A DNA stretch of 64,000 nucleotides from Acinetobacter sp. XH1741 (GTDB taxonomy: Bacteria > Pseudomonadota > Gammaproteobacteria > Pseudomonadales > Moraxellaceae), in assembly GCF_041021895.1 (NCBI RefSeq), contig NZ_CP157428.1, forward strand, positions 1,798,001-1,862,000. Reading direction: 5' to 3'. The position numbers were made by a program, and so were the translations under genes. The notes under the pieces were generated by a model. That model ran no database searches. It had not been told where the DNA came from and saw nothing but the letters and a program-made list of their open reading frames with translations. Positions 1-10,419 of the stretch are shown here, in pieces. Position 1 is the first letter of the stretch, and each line of letters begins with the position of its first letter.

Positions 1-1188
1 ACGAATATATTGCAGCGCAAAACCCTTTAAATATGGCTGTTGAAATGCATAGTTCAGAATGATATTGGACTCAGTCTCATGATTTTTCTCACCATTCGCT
101 GCTTTAAAGTCATTGCCGTAAACATATTTCACCATTGCATTTAAGCCTGGCACATAATCTTTAAAGTCGTAGCCATACATCACATGGTAAGACTTTTCAT
201 CTTTTTTAAAGAAGCCGGTAGCATTCCAGTTAATGAAATAAGTCTCTGGTAAAAAACCATCTGGTAATGGGTACGCCGACTCACCAATAATTTGTTGGTA
301 TCCCAAACCAAAGGTATGGTTTTTTACTTTAAAAGTTTCTAGCACGCCAATGTTTTGTGCATCAATATGAAAAGTGCCGCCGTCATTTTTTGCATTAAAG
401 TATTTAAACTTAGAGGTGAGGGAAAAATTAGGTTGTTTCCAATTATGCTCAAGCCCCACATAATGCTTATTGTAAAGGTCTTCTAAATTACCAAAATAAT
501 ATTCACCCTTGAGTGACGGCGTGAATTGATAACGCAGGTCAATATAATTCAATCCATCAGATTCTTTGGTAATTCCATTTGCCGTGAACGAAAACTTTTT
601 AAAGTCTTCTTCATTTCGTGGAGAGACTTTTTCCACTCGGCCAATTTCAGCATAAAGCTGATCTGAGATTTGAGACTTAAGATTAGTTCCCCAATAAGAG
701 GCAAGTAATTGTCGGCTCGCATCGACAGCCGTTACGGGTAAATCTAGCCAGAGTTCACCGACACTTAAAAGTGTTTTGTCATAACCCAGTTTTAAAGTTG
801 CGCCGTGTTTTAGAAAGTCGGATGCTTGAGATTGCGTTTCCTTATTAAAAGGCAAAACCGTGTCCGCAACGTGTTTATCTGAACTTAAGCGCACGGCGTA
901 TTGAACAGAAGCATCGGCGCCAATGGTGATTGGCTTGTCGGCTATGACTAATGGAGTGTCATGCATTTTCGACTTATAAAATAAAGATGCGGCTTGAGAC
1001 CAACTGCCAGTATCTTTGAGCGCATCATTATCAAAATTACGGTTGATATAGGCATTCTTTAGCGTGAACTTCCATTCATCTTCGCTTTGTTGAGCCGTAT
1101 CTGCTGCCCATAAACTTGAGCTAGTCAAAAAACTTAATAATGTTGCTATTGCTAAATTACATGGTTTAAAGCGGTGTAATAATTCCAT
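1..1188 (-). CDS. benP: OprD-family outer-membrane porin, 3' end outside window
   Basis: An outer-membrane channel that probably admits benzoate or related carboxylates. Translation from the ATG at 1188 gives a typical signal peptide (MELLHRFK, a hydrophobic stretch, then SSLWA) followed by aromatic-rich alternating strands typical of an 18-strand OprD/PhaK barrel; about 396 codons are visible and the C-terminal strands lie beyond base 1. It sits 44 bp downstream of benK on the same strand, so the two are probably one transcript. A benzoate-regulated porin gene benP beside benK is described in A. baylyi; the symbol rests on that context. The family is clear, the substrate is inferred. Confidence 0.72.
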   Translation of the reverse strand, partial: MELLHRFKPCNLAIATLLSFLTSSSLWAADTAQQSEDEWKFTLKNAYINRNFDNDALKDTGSWSQAASLFYKSKMHDTPLVIADKPITIGADASVQYAVRLSSDKHVADTVLPFNKETQSQASDFLKHGATLKLGYDKTLLSVGELWLDLPVTAVDASRQLLASYWGTNLKSQISDQLYAEIGRVEKVSPRNEEDFKKFSFTANGITKESDGLNYIDLRYQFTPSLKGEYYFGNLEDLYNKHYVGLEHNWKQPNFSLTSKFKYFNAKNDGGTFHIDAQNIGVLETFKVKNHTFGLGYQQIIGESAYPLPDGFLPETYFINWNATGFFKKDEKSYHVMYGYDFKDYVPGLNAMVKYVYGNDFKAANGEKNHETESNIILNYAFQQPYLKGFALQYIR

Positions 1189-1232
1189 AATCCATTTCCA
1201 AAAAGATGCGCCAGTCCTCGGCGCATTTATAT

Positions 1233-2591
1233 TTACTGCTGGGTAAGCGTGTTTTGAGGGTTAAAAGTTGATGGAGTCTGTGCAGCAACAGAGGCTTTTA
1301 GATTGACCATAAATATTGCAAGTGCAGCAATTACACCCGGAATGGCAATCGCTAAGAAATTCATTTGGTGAGGAAGCTCAAGTGTGAGTAGGGCGCCTGT
1401 TAAAACAGGTCCAATAATCGCACCGATACGGCCAATTCCAGATGCCCAGCCCATGCCAGTTGAACGAAGTGCGGTCGGATAGAACTGTGCAACGAAGGTG
1501 TAGAGTAAGATTTGTGAACCAATTGTGGCAGCACCAGCAATTGCAATCAGGCTATATAAAATAAATTGTGGACTATTAATCCCAAGCAGAATTAAAGCTG
1601 CCGATCCCACAATAAACATAATGGTAATAACAGGTTTTAAATGGAATCTATCCGCTAAAGCACCGCCACCAATTGCACCAACCATACCGCCAATATTGAG
1701 TGCAAACAGGAACAACATGCTTGCACCTAATGAATAGCCCGCTTGCAGCATGAGTTTAGGTAACCAGCTTCCTAAGGCATACACCATGAGTAAGCACATA
1801 AAGAAAGCAATCCAAAACATAAATGTGCTGAAAGTACGGCCTTGTTGGAAAAGTGCACGCACAGGTGCATCTGTTGTGGTGCTTTCGTTTAACACCAGTT
1901 GTGTATTGGCGGTTACCTGAGTTTGAGGTGCAATTTTACAAACAATACTTTTTGCCTGTTCGCTATGGTTCGATTTCACTAAAAAGGTGAGAGACTCTGG
2001 CAAAAATTTCCAGATCAGTGGGAGCAATAACAGCGGAATACCCGCAATTAAAAACATGATTTGCCAGCCCATATCTTTCACGAGCCATGCACCGAGTAGC
2101 GCAGATGTCATACCACCAATTGCATAGCCACTAAACATGATTGCCACCAATGTACTGCGGATTTTCTTAGGTGCGTATTCGGTCATAAGTGCCACAACGT
2201 TTGGCATAACGCCACCAATCCCTAGACCTGCAATAAAGCGTAAAATAGCAAACTCGGTGGGTCCTGTAGCGAAAGCTCCTATAAAGGTAAATCCGCTAAA
2301 TAAGCTGACACAAATTAGGATGGTTTTTTTTCGTCCCAGTTTGTCTGAAAGCGTGCCGAAAATCATGGCGCCAAACATCATGCCGAATAGAGCAGCACTG
2401 GCGAGTAAACCAGCTTCTACCGCAGTTAAAGACCATTGTTGCATTAACAGAGGAAGAGCAACCCCGTAAATAACTAAATCATATCCATCAAAAATAATAA
2501 TAAGTAAGCACCAGATTAAAACTTTCCAATGGAAAGATGTAAAACATGCCTTATCAATTAGCTCATTAATATTAACCTTGCTCATATCCAT
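1233..2591 (-). CDS. benK: MFS aromatic acid:H+ symporter (benzoate transporter BenK)
   Basis: Inner-membrane symporter of the AAHS family importing benzoate with protons; 452 aa and 12 predicted helices. The first helix carries the FDGYDL aromatic-acid signature, the loop 2-3 motif is GTLSDKLGRKK, and the central loop has PESLTFLVK. The frame is open to 2618, but the first codons of the longer version overlap a GGAGGTGAAG ribosome site that sits 4 nt before the ATG at 2591, so 2591 is the likely start. It lies between benE and the porin. It is separated from the benABCDE transcript by a terminator hairpin, so it probably has its own promoter in the AT-rich gap upstream. Confidence 0.88.
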   Translation of the reverse strand: MDMSKVNINELIDKACFTSFHWKVLIWCLLIIIFDGYDLVIYGVALPLLMQQWSLTAVEAGLLASAALFGMMFGAMIFGTLSDKLGRKKTILICVSLFSGFTFIGAFATGPTEFAILRFIAGLGIGGVMPNVVALMTEYAPKKIRSTLVAIMFSGYAIGGMTSALLGAWLVKDMGWQIMFLIAGIPLLLLPLIWKFLPESLTFLVKSNHSEQAKSIVCKIAPQTQVTANTQLVLNESTTTDAPVRALFQQGRTFSTFMFWIAFFMCLLMVYALGSWLPKLMLQAGYSLGASMLFLFALNIGGMVGAIGGGALADRFHLKPVITIMFIVGSAALILLGINSPQFILYSLIAIAGAATIGSQILLYTFVAQFYPTALRSTGMGWASGIGRIGAIIGPVLTGALLTLELPHQMNFLAIAIPGVIAALAIFMVNLKASVAAQTPSTFNPQNTLTQQ

Positions 2592-3069
2592 TTTCTTCAC
2601 CTCCAATTTTTGAAGCATCGCGTTATTTTTTAATAAACTATTTTGTTATTGGATTAGAGTCAAAAACCTAATTGATATATATTTATGTTTTTTAGGTATC
2701 TTGTTTTTATGATTTTAAGTAATTGAAAATTATAAATTATTTTAAATTAATGGGGTGGTCTTGTTACAACACTTAAAATGCGGTTGAATATTGTATTATG
2801 AGAATTTTAAGGATTTTATAGACGTTTTTTTTATAGATTTTATTGGTGAGAATCACAGTTGAAAATATAAATGGGTTTATATTATGAATTGAAGTAAAAA
2901 TATAAGAATAAAATATTAAAGCCTATTATTTAATTATTTTAGAAATTGCTCTTAAAAATGAAATTTAATTTATATTCAATAAAAATCGCCAAATCAGAAT
3001 TAGCAAATTATTTGCTGCCTGATTTGGCGATTTAAGCTGTATTTTAGTTGGAGGGACTTCGATAAAAAA
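2592..3069. other. Gap upstream of benK, AT-rich
   Basis: About 480 bp holding the benK ribosome site and, at its far end, the terminator of the benE transcript. The rest is strongly AT-rich with no convincing ORF. I expected a BenM/CatM operator (ATAC-N7-GTAT) here by analogy with A. baylyi but did not find a clean match. Confidence 0.5.
2983..3033 (-). terminator. Terminator after the benABCDE transcript
   Basis: Inverted repeat AAATCGCCAAATCAG / CTGATTTGGCGATTT (15-bp arms), with a nested AGCAAAT/ATTTGCT stem in the loop. Read on the minus strand it ends in a T run, so it stops transcription coming out of benE before benK. Confidence 0.8.
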
Positions 3070-4263
3070 CTAATTAGTGGCTGGAGCTGAGCGTGGTATA
3101 AGAATGAAATGGGCGATTACACCAATACAAATACCCCAAAAAACTGAGCTTAATCCAAGAAAATGCATGCCTGAAGCTGTCGCTAAAAAAGTAATGAGCG
3201 CAGCATCACGTTGACTATCATTTTTCATGGCAACAGAAATATTGGTGGCAATTGCTCCAAGCAAGGCTAAACCTGCTAGTGCTGCGACCAGTTCTTTAGG
3301 AAGTAGGCTAAATAGCATGACAATACTGCCAGCAAATAAGCCTCCTAAAATATAAAAAATCCCATTGGCAATGCCTGCGATATACCGTTTTTCTTTAAGT
3401 TCATGCGCATCTTTACCCATACATAAAGCAGCGGTAATTGAGGCAAGCACAATCGTAATACCACCTACGCAGGCAACAGCTAAAGAGGCAATACTGGTAG
3501 CAGTAATAATGGGTTTGGCTGGGGTGTCGTAACCGCTGAGTTTCATAATCGCCATACCCGGTAAAAATTGGCCGGTTAGACTGACTAAAATGAGAGGAAC
3601 GGCGAGGTTCAGTGTTGAGTTCCATGTCCATTCTGGGCTAATCCACTGCGGAATAGCTAAACTAAAACTCACATCAACCGGATTCATTTTGCCTAAAATA
3701 AGGCTTAATAAAACTCCAGCAGCTAACACCCAAATCATGGTGTAGCGCGGCATTAAACGTTTGGCAATTAAAAAGACAATGAGCATGCTAAAAACAATAA
3801 AAGGCATGCTATCAGACGCGGTAAATAGACCAATACCGAATTGAAAAAGAATACCCGCCATCATGCCGGCAGCGACATCTTGCGGAATCCACTTCAGTAA
3901 CTTGTCGAAGTAACCTGTAACGCCAATTAAAAAAATAACGATGGCAGAAGTAATATAGGCGGCTACCGCTTCATTTAATGAGACATTTGGAAATAGGGTA
4001 ACTAATAGGGCAGTGCCTGGTGCTGACCATGCGGTTATGACAGGAGTTTTATATTTAATCGAAAGATAAATACCTGAAACGGCGGCACCAATTGAGATTC
4101 CCCAAATCCATGACATCATCATGTCGGTAGACACATGAGCACGCTGAGCAGCTTGGAAAAAAATAATCAGTGGGCCTGAGTAAGAAATTAAAACCGCGAG
4201 AAAGCCCGCAACTGTTGCTGATATAGACCAGTCATTTTGTAATGTCTTTAACAGGGTTGCCAT
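3070..4263 (-). CDS. benE: BenE-family benzoate transporter
   Basis: Membrane protein of 397 aa with about 12 hydrophobic segments, of the benzoate:H+ symporter (BenE/YdcO) family. It would be a second uptake route beside the MFS carrier BenK. The start has a good ribosome site (GGAGG about 9 nt upstream). It follows benD by 57 bp on the same strand and is followed by a strong terminator, so it is probably the last gene of benABCDE. Family membership rests on overall hydrophobic pattern and motifs such as the segment around SAPGTALL; transport of benzoate itself is known for the family and not tested here. Confidence 0.88.
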   Translation of the reverse strand: MATLLKTLQNDWSISATVAGFLAVLISYSGPLIIFFQAAQRAHVSTDMMMSWIWGISIGAAVSGIYLSIKYKTPVITAWSAPGTALLVTLFPNVSLNEAVAAYITSAIVIFLIGVTGYFDKLLKWIPQDVAAGMMAGILFQFGIGLFTASDSMPFIVFSMLIVFLIAKRLMPRYTMIWVLAAGVLLSLILGKMNPVDVSFSLAIPQWISPEWTWNSTLNLAVPLILVSLTGQFLPGMAIMKLSGYDTPAKPIITATSIASLAVACVGGITIVLASITAALCMGKDAHELKEKRYIAGIANGIFYILGGLFAGSIVMLFSLLPKELVAALAGLALLGAIATNISVAMKNDSQRDAALITFLATASGMHFLGLSSVFWGICIGVIAHFILIPRSAPATN

Positions 4264-4320
4264 GTGTGATTGCCTCCATGCAAATCATGTTATTTACCCA
4301 ATCATGCAAAAAGATCAGGG

Positions 4321-5106
4321 TTAACCCTGATCTCCACCTCCGACCGAAATAACCGATCCGGTCATATAGGATGCTTCGTCTGATGCAAGAAATAAAATTG
4401 CATTCACTTGTTCTTGAATTGTGCCATAACGGCCCATAAATGTTCGATCTATAGTTTGATCAACTACTTGCTGCATCCAGTCTTTTTCATTTTGACTTAA
4501 CGGATTGGCATTTCGTGGCACTTTGCGAGGTGGTGCTTCGGTTCCACCAGTCGCAACGGCATTGACTCGAATTCCGTCTTTGGCATGTTCAAAAGCAAGC
4601 GATGCCGTTAAAGCATTTACACCGCCCTTGGATGCAGAGTAGGGAATACGGTTAATACCACGGGTCGCAATTGAAGATACATTTACAATCACACCCGACT
4701 GTTGCTTAATCATGGCGGGTAACACAGCGCGGCAGCACCATAAAGTTGGAAACAATGAGCGATTTACTTCCTTAATGATCTCTTCTTCGGAAAATTCTTC
4801 AAAAGGTTTCATCCAGATCGCGCCGCCTACGTTATTAATCAGGATATCTACCCGACCATAGTGTTCAATGGCTTTTGCAACAACCGCTTGTGCGCCTACA
4901 TAGGTTTCAAGGTCAGCATTAATCGTGACGGCATCGCCACCCGCACTTTGAATTTCTTTAAGAACGTCTTCAACATATTCAGAGCGGTCAGCCATGATGA
5001 CTTGGCCGCCTTCAGTTGCAACTTGTAATGCCACACCACGACCAATACCTTGAGCACTACCCGTAACAATCACGACTTTATTAGTAAATCTTTGACGGTT
5101 TGACAT
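4321..5106 (-). CDS. benD: Benzoate cis-diol dehydrogenase BenD (SDR family)
   Basis: Oxidises 1,6-dihydroxycyclohexa-2,4-diene-1-carboxylate (the cis-diol made by BenABC) to catechol with NAD+ and loss of CO2. A classical short-chain dehydrogenase of 261 aa: cofactor motif TGSAQGIGRG near the N-terminus, NNVGGA, and the catalytic Ser plus YSASK (Tyr-x3-Lys). The frame extends to a GTG at 5121, but that codon lies inside the GGTGGAGAAG ribosome site of the ATG at 5106, which I take as the start. It lies 18 bp after benC in the operon. Confidence 0.92.
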   Translation of the reverse strand: MSNRQRFTNKVVIVTGSAQGIGRGVALQVATEGGQVIMADRSEYVEDVLKEIQSAGGDAVTINADLETYVGAQAVVAKAIEHYGRVDILINNVGGAIWMKPFEEFSEEEIIKEVNRSLFPTLWCCRAVLPAMIKQQSGVIVNVSSIATRGINRIPYSASKGGVNALTASLAFEHAKDGIRVNAVATGGTEAPPRKVPRNANPLSQNEKDWMQQVVDQTIDRTFMGRYGTIQEQVNAILFLASDEASYMTGSVISVGGGDQG

Positions 5107-5124
5107 AGATAACTTCTCCACCTG

Positions 5125-6177
<1,053 letters not shown>

Positions 6178-6212
6178 TCAGCCAACTATCCGTTTAACTG
6201 AGGGGGTATGTC

Positions 6213-6713
6213 TTAAAGGTGGTAAATATCAATAACCTGATTGATGTAGTCATTTTTCAAAACGACATACTTGCTCAAGATTTTTGGTTGATCACCTGAA
6301 AAATCGATCACATAACGTGACATACCGAAATAGCTGTAATTTGTTTTGTAACGGAAACTCAAGGTATTCCAGTTAAAGCGAACAGTGACTTTGTCTCCGT
6401 CGCGATCGAGAACTTCAACATTTGCAATATTGTGGCTCGTGCGTGTGTCCGGCATGGTTGCAGATGAGCGCTCGGTTTTAATACGGAACACGCGATCTTC
6501 TAAACCTTGACGATCTGGATAATAAATAAGTGAAATTTCAGATTGCGGATCTTCAGTTAATCTATCGTCGTCATCCCAAGCTGGCATCCAGAAAGAGGCT
6601 TCCGGTGCATAGCATTCAAGCCAATCATCCCATTGTTCATCATCTAAAAAGCGAGCTTCACGATAGAGAAACTGAGCAATATTTTCTAAAGTTGCTTTGT
6701 CTTGAGCACTCAT
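6213..6713 (-). CDS. benB: Benzoate 1,2-dioxygenase small subunit BenB
   Basis: Beta subunit (166 aa) of the alpha3-beta3 oxygenase; it is structural, of the SnoaL/NTF2-like fold, and has no metal site. Sequence features include the N-terminal [17 protein letters not shown] segment and the central RIKTERS region usual in this family. Its ATG overlaps the benA stop in an ATGA arrangement (6710-6713), which implies translational coupling and balanced subunit synthesis. GGGAG ribosome site upstream. Confidence 0.94.
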   Translation of the reverse strand: MSAQDKATLENIAQFLYREARFLDDEQWDDWLECYAPEASFWMPAWDDDDRLTEDPQSEISLIYYPDRQGLEDRVFRIKTERSSATMPDTRTSHNIANVEVLDRDGDKVTVRFNWNTLSFRYKTNYSYFGMSRYVIDFSGDQPKILSKYVVLKNDYINQVIDIYHL

Positions 6714-8092
6714 GCTGTTTCTCCCTGATCAGCAATTTCTTTCTCTGATGCAATCGCATGTTTCATGGTGTGTAACCAATATTGATGTTGGGCAAGATAA
6801 AGACCTTCATCTTCAGTTTTGATACCACTTAACATTGGTTTTAAACCGATTTCATTTGCTGCATCGTCTGGTCCATAAATCCAGTGCTTTGAACCACGGC
6901 ACATGTCATTCCACTCAAGTGCAATACCTGCGTAGCCTGCCTGACAAGCACGGAATTCTTCTAAATCGTCTGGTGTTGCCATGCCTGAGGCATTAAAGAA
7001 ATCTTCATATTGGCGGATACGACGTGCACGAGCTTCGGGTGCTTCACCTTTAGGTGCGATACAGTAAATAGTGACTTCAGTTCTATTGACAGAAAGTGGG
7101 CGAAGTACACGAATTTGCGAACCAAACTGATCCATCAAATAAACGTTTGGATAAAGACACAAGTTACGTGAACGCTCAATCATCCATTTCGACATTGCTT
7201 CACCGTATTTTTCGGTGTATTCGTCTGCTTTCGGGAAGTTTGGACGGTCTTCTGGGTTTGCCCATTGTGTCCAAAGCAACATGTGGCCATTTTCAAAGCC
7301 ATATGAGCCACCTCCTTGTTTCCCCCAAGAACCTGCACTCATGGCACGAATATTATCGGCAGCTTGAGTTTCTTTACGGTGTTGAGTAGTTGCTGCGTAG
7401 TTCCAGTGCACAGCAGAAACGTGGTAACCATCGGCGCCATTTTCAGCGGTGAGTTTCCAGTTGCCTTCGTAGGTATAGGTAGATGAACCACGTAAAACTT
7501 CCAAACCATGTTCAGACTGATCAACAATCATGTCGATGATTTTGGTGGTTTCACCCAAGAATTCTTCAAGTGAAGGAACATCGGGATTTAAGCTACCAAA
7601 TAAGAAGCCTTTGTAGCTCTCAAAACGAGCTACTTTTTTAAGGTCGTGTGAGCCGTCTTGGTTAAAACAGTCAGAATAGCCTGCTTCACTTGGATCTTTA
7701 ACCTTGAGCAATTTACCTGAGTTGTTAAATGTCCAACCATGGAAAGGGCAAGTATAAGTCGCTTTGTTACCACGCTTGTGACGGCAAAGTTGTGCTCCGC
7801 GGTGTGAACACGCATTGATCATGGCATTGAGTTCGCCGTTACGATTGCGGGCAATAATAATTGGCTGACGACCAATGTAGGTGGTGTAGTAGTCATTATT
7901 ATTTGGAATTTGGCTTTCGTGTGCCAAGTAAACCCAATTACCTTCGAAGATGTATTTCATTTCGAGGTCGAATAGAGCTTCATCCGTAAATACTGAGCGA
8001 TGAAGTTTAAATTCACCTGTATCGATGTTATCGACAAGTAATTCATCAATACGGTCAAGATGGCTGGTATTAATTACAGGAATACGTGGCAT
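6710..8092 (-). CDS. benA: Benzoate 1,2-dioxygenase large subunit BenA
   Basis: Catalytic alpha subunit that dihydroxylates benzoate at C1 and C2. The Rieske [2Fe-2S] centre is C95-x-H97 and C115-x2-H118; the mononuclear iron region is around [14 protein letters not shown]. The ORF is open to 8215, but the sequence from the ATG at 8092 ([10 protein letters not shown]) matches the A. baylyi BenA N-terminus I remember and gives 460 aa, close to the usual 461. A GGAG site lies 7 nt upstream, so the extra 41 residues are leader DNA. First gene of benABCDE, divergent from benM. Confidence 0.95.
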   Translation of the reverse strand: MPRIPVINTSHLDRIDELLVDNIDTGEFKLHRSVFTDEALFDLEMKYIFEGNWVYLAHESQIPNNNDYYTTYIGRQPIIIARNRNGELNAMINACSHRGAQLCRHKRGNKATYTCPFHGWTFNNSGKLLKVKDPSEAGYSDCFNQDGSHDLKKVARFESYKGFLFGSLNPDVPSLEEFLGETTKIIDMIVDQSEHGLEVLRGSSTYTYEGNWKLTAENGADGYHVSAVHWNYAATTQHRKETQAADNIRAMSAGSWGKQGGGSYGFENGHMLLWTQWANPEDRPNFPKADEYTEKYGEAMSKWMIERSRNLCLYPNVYLMDQFGSQIRVLRPLSVNRTEVTIYCIAPKGEAPEARARRIRQYEDFFNASGMATPDDLEEFRACQAGYAGIALEWNDMCRGSKHWIYGPDDAANEIGLKPMLSGIKTEDEGLYLAQHQYWLHTMKHAIASEKEIADQGETA

Positions 8093-8293
8093 GTCCGTTC
8101 TCCGACTTTCCAAAAGTGTGGAAGTCACCAAGGCCTTAGCTACTCTTAAAGGTCTTGATATCCTAATGTTGTCAATGAAGCGCATAAGACGCTGGGTGTT
8201 GAACCGTGTATTCATGAAGATGAATCGCTTGAAGATTGCTAGAACAGCTTTTTCACAAAGTAATTCATCACTTCATCGGCTTGTTGCTTGTGT

Positions 8294-8308
8294 ATACCTT
8301 AAAAGAAT
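8294..8308. promoter_or_regulatory. Candidate BenM operator near the benA promoter
   Basis: On the benA strand this 15-mer reads ATTC-N7-GTAT, the form I remember for the A. baylyi site nearest the benA promoter. It lies about 200 bp upstream of the benA start codon within the 277-bp benM-benA gap. The assignment is by motif and position only. Confidence 0.5.
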
Positions 8309-8345
8309 GGGTAAACTGTGTCTAAGACTGAATTTGCATTTTTTT

Positions 8346-8360
8346 ATATCTTAAAGGTAT
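8346..8360. promoter_or_regulatory. Candidate primary BenM operator
   Basis: ATATCTTAAAGGTAT, an imperfect ATAC-N7-GTAT LysR-type site (T-N11-A), lies 10 bp before the benM start. It shares the AAGGTAT core with the second site 52 bp away. This is the place expected for autorepression of benM and activation of benA from looped tetramers. Confidence 0.55.
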
Positions 8361-8369
8361 GGAAACCTG

Positions 8370-9329
8370 ATGGAACTACGACATTTACGGTATTTTGTGG
8401 CTGTTGTTGAAGAACAGAGCTTCACAAAGGCAGCCGAAAAACTATTTATTGCTCAACCTCCTTTGAGTCGACAGATTCAAAATCTGGAAAGCGAGCTTGG
8501 AATTCAACTGTTTGAGCGAGGAAGCCGTCCTTTACAGACAACCCCAGCAGGACATTTCTTTTATCAGCACGCCCTTAAACTTTTGTCGAATGCTGAAGAA
8601 ATAAAAAGTATGACCAAACGTATTGGTCTGATTGAACGTAGTGTGACGATTGGTTTTGTTGGGTCTTTACTCTATGGTTTACTGCCTCGAATCATTTATT
8701 TATTTCGTCAGCAGCAGCCGCATCTGAATATTCAATTGATGGAGTTAAGTACGACTGAGCAACTACAGGCATTAAAAGAAGGACGTATTGATGTTGGGTT
8801 TGGACGTTTAAGAATTAGTGATCCTGCGGTGAGACGTATTTTGCTACGTAAAGAACGCTTGGTAGTTGCTGCGCACACGAGCCATCCGATTGCACAGCGT
8901 ACAGAAGGGGTATATCTGGCCGATCTCATTGATGAAAAGATGTTTATGTATCCCACGTCGCCTAAACCTAATTTTTCGACCCAGCTTTTGAACATTTTTG
9001 CCGAGCATAGTTTGGTTCCAAAAAATATGCATGAAATACGGGAAATTCAGCTGGCTTTGGGCTTGGTGGCGGCGGGTGAAGGTTTGTGTATTATTCCTGC
9101 CAGTGCAGATACTATTCGCTTTCCTCATTTAAACTACATTCCGATTTTAGATAACGGCGCAGTCAGCCCAATTTTTATTACTGCTCGTGCAATGGACCGA
9201 AGTGAAGACTTACAGCTTTTATTTGATTGTATTTATCAGGTGTATGATCTTGAAGGTATTCCATATAAACGCACCGTTTTTACGCTAGATCAGAACCCGA
9301 TCGATGATTCAAACGGTATCGACTTTTAA
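8370..9329 (+). CDS. benM: LysR-type regulator BenM
   Basis: Activates benABCDE in response to benzoate and cis,cis-muconate. 319 aa: winged-helix DNA-binding domain at residues 1-60 (MELRHLRYF, QPPLSRQI), linker helix, effector domain. Residues I recall as effector contacts in A. baylyi BenM are present: S99 and T128 for muconate, and R160 plus an aromatic Tyr at 292 (293 in BenM) for the second, benzoate site. CatM has His and Phe at the last two positions, so this favours BenM over CatM. The C-terminus is about 15 residues longer than the usual 304. Divergent from benA. Confidence 0.9.
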   Translation: MELRHLRYFVAVVEEQSFTKAAEKLFIAQPPLSRQIQNLESELGIQLFERGSRPLQTTPAGHFFYQHALKLLSNAEEIKSMTKRIGLIERSVTIGFVGSLLYGLLPRIIYLFRQQQPHLNIQLMELSTTEQLQALKEGRIDVGFGRLRISDPAVRRILLRKERLVVAAHTSHPIAQRTEGVYLADLIDEKMFMYPTSPKPNFSTQLLNIFAEHSLVPKNMHEIREIQLALGLVAAGEGLCIIPASADTIRFPHLNYIPILDNGAVSPIFITARAMDRSEDLQLLFDCIYQVYDLEGIPYKRTVFTLDQNPIDDSNGIDF

Positions 9330-9338
9330 ATAAGTAGG

Positions 9339-9365
9339 GCATAGCCTCAAAGGTTGAAGCTATGC
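9339..9365. terminator. Hairpin between convergent benM and mphX
   Basis: GCATAGC / GCTATGC arms extended inward by TCAA/TTGA around an AGG loop. There is no strong T run; it probably serves as a shared end for the convergent genes. Confidence 0.5.
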
Positions 9366-9376
9366 ATTGATATGTT

Positions 9377-10258
9377 TTAGAAAGCCCAAATCAGTTTTAG
9401 CCAACTGGTATGGCCTTCGGGACGATATTCGACTTCGGTTTCTTTTAGAAATTTGGCTTCAATAGACCAGTTTTTATCGGCATATTGAATGCCTGGACCA
9501 ACTGCAAAAGCCTGTCCTTTAAACCCAATGTCACTTCCGTTTACTTTGTCATCTGTGGTTTGTTTAAAAGCATAGCCTTCAACTGCAACTTTGAGTTTGG
9601 GGTTAATGCGGTAACCTAAGCTATAGTCACCCGCAATGTATTGTCCAGACTTATAGTCGGTCGCATTGTTACGTGTATTCCAGCTATAAGACAGTTTAGT
9701 TGAAAGATCTAAACCTACCGCGTTGGCATAACTATAGGCAATAATCGGTCGAATGGTGTGATAGTTTTTCCCGAGATTGGCTTCCACTGGATGTGTCGTA
9801 CTTGGAGTGTCGTATTCACCTGTTCCCAGTACGGTTTCTAGAGCTGCAATCCAGTGATGGTTTCCTTTATGCCAGCCGAGCATACCACCCAAAATCAAGT
9901 CTCCGAGACCTTGGTTTGAGTCAGCCATCCCATTTACTTTAAGGCGTAGATCAACCAATGGCTGGGCTGCATAAAACCCGAGTTGTCCATCCATAATTTT
10001 TTGATCGGTCATCCACACCAACCGCGGAACTATGGCGTTGACATCAACATGGAACTGATCGGGACCATTTTGAAACTCTGATGCATGATAATTTTGATAA
10101 TAACTAAGTAGATAGACCCCAGCAGGTGGTAAGGCTCCCGCCATCATACCTTCGGCACCTAAGGCAAAAGAGTCTGAGCCATTTTCTGTCGCAAATGCAG
10201 ATGGAACGTAAATAGCAGTGAGCACACCACATATGATTGCAGAGATTTTGTTATTCAT
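9377..10258 (-). CDS. mphX: SphA/meta-pathway type outer-membrane barrel protein (mphX position)
   Basis: 293 aa with a clean signal peptide (ending near PSAFA) and a beta-barrel-like body ending in an aromatic residue (KLIWAF), typical of the COG4313 meta-pathway family thought to help aromatic compounds cross the outer membrane. Length and position downstream of mphP match a gene named mphX in the A. calcoaceticus phenol cluster, which I recall was reported as a negative regulator of phenol hydroxylase; the sequence itself looks like an outer-membrane protein. It is separated from mphP by a 14-bp-arm hairpin. Confidence 0.75.
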   Translation of the reverse strand: MNNKISAIICGVLTAIYVPSAFATENGSDSFALGAEGMMAGALPPAGVYLLSYYQNYHASEFQNGPDQFHVDVNAIVPRLVWMTDQKIMDGQLGFYAAQPLVDLRLKVNGMADSNQGLGDLILGGMLGWHKGNHHWIAALETVLGTGEYDTPSTTHPVEANLGKNYHTIRPIIAYSYANAVGLDLSTKLSYSWNTRNNATDYKSGQYIAGDYSLGYRINPKLKVAVEGYAFKQTTDDKVNGSDIGFKGQAFAVGPGIQYADKNWSIEAKFLKETEVEYRPEGHTSWLKLIWAF

Positions 10259-10346
10259 AGAATGTCCTATTCTGTGTTGTTTCGCATATCACTAAAAAAC
10301 GTTATTCCTTAACGGTCTTGTAAAATTTGAAATGCAGAACTCCTGT

Positions 10347-10386
10347 GAGCCTTGTATTTGCTTTCTAAATTACAAATACAAGGCTC
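10347..10386 (-). terminator. Strong hairpin at the end of mphKLMNOP
   Basis: Perfect 14-bp arms GAGCCTTGTATTTG / CAAATACAAGGCTC with a 12-nt loop, between mphP and mphX. No long T run follows, so it may attenuate, protect the 3' end, or reduce transcription into mphX rather than stop it fully. Confidence 0.65.
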
Positions 10387-10419
10387 ATTTGAAAAAGCGG
10401 AGTGCTTAAAGGTTTATCT

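Noticed and set aside
2640..2980. BenM/CatM operator upstream of benK
   Set aside because: Only a half-match (ATAC-N7-ACAT) was found; too weak to annotate.
8093..8215. 41-residue N-terminal extension of BenA
   Set aside because: The remembered BenA N-terminus and a well-spaced ribosome site both place the start at 8092.
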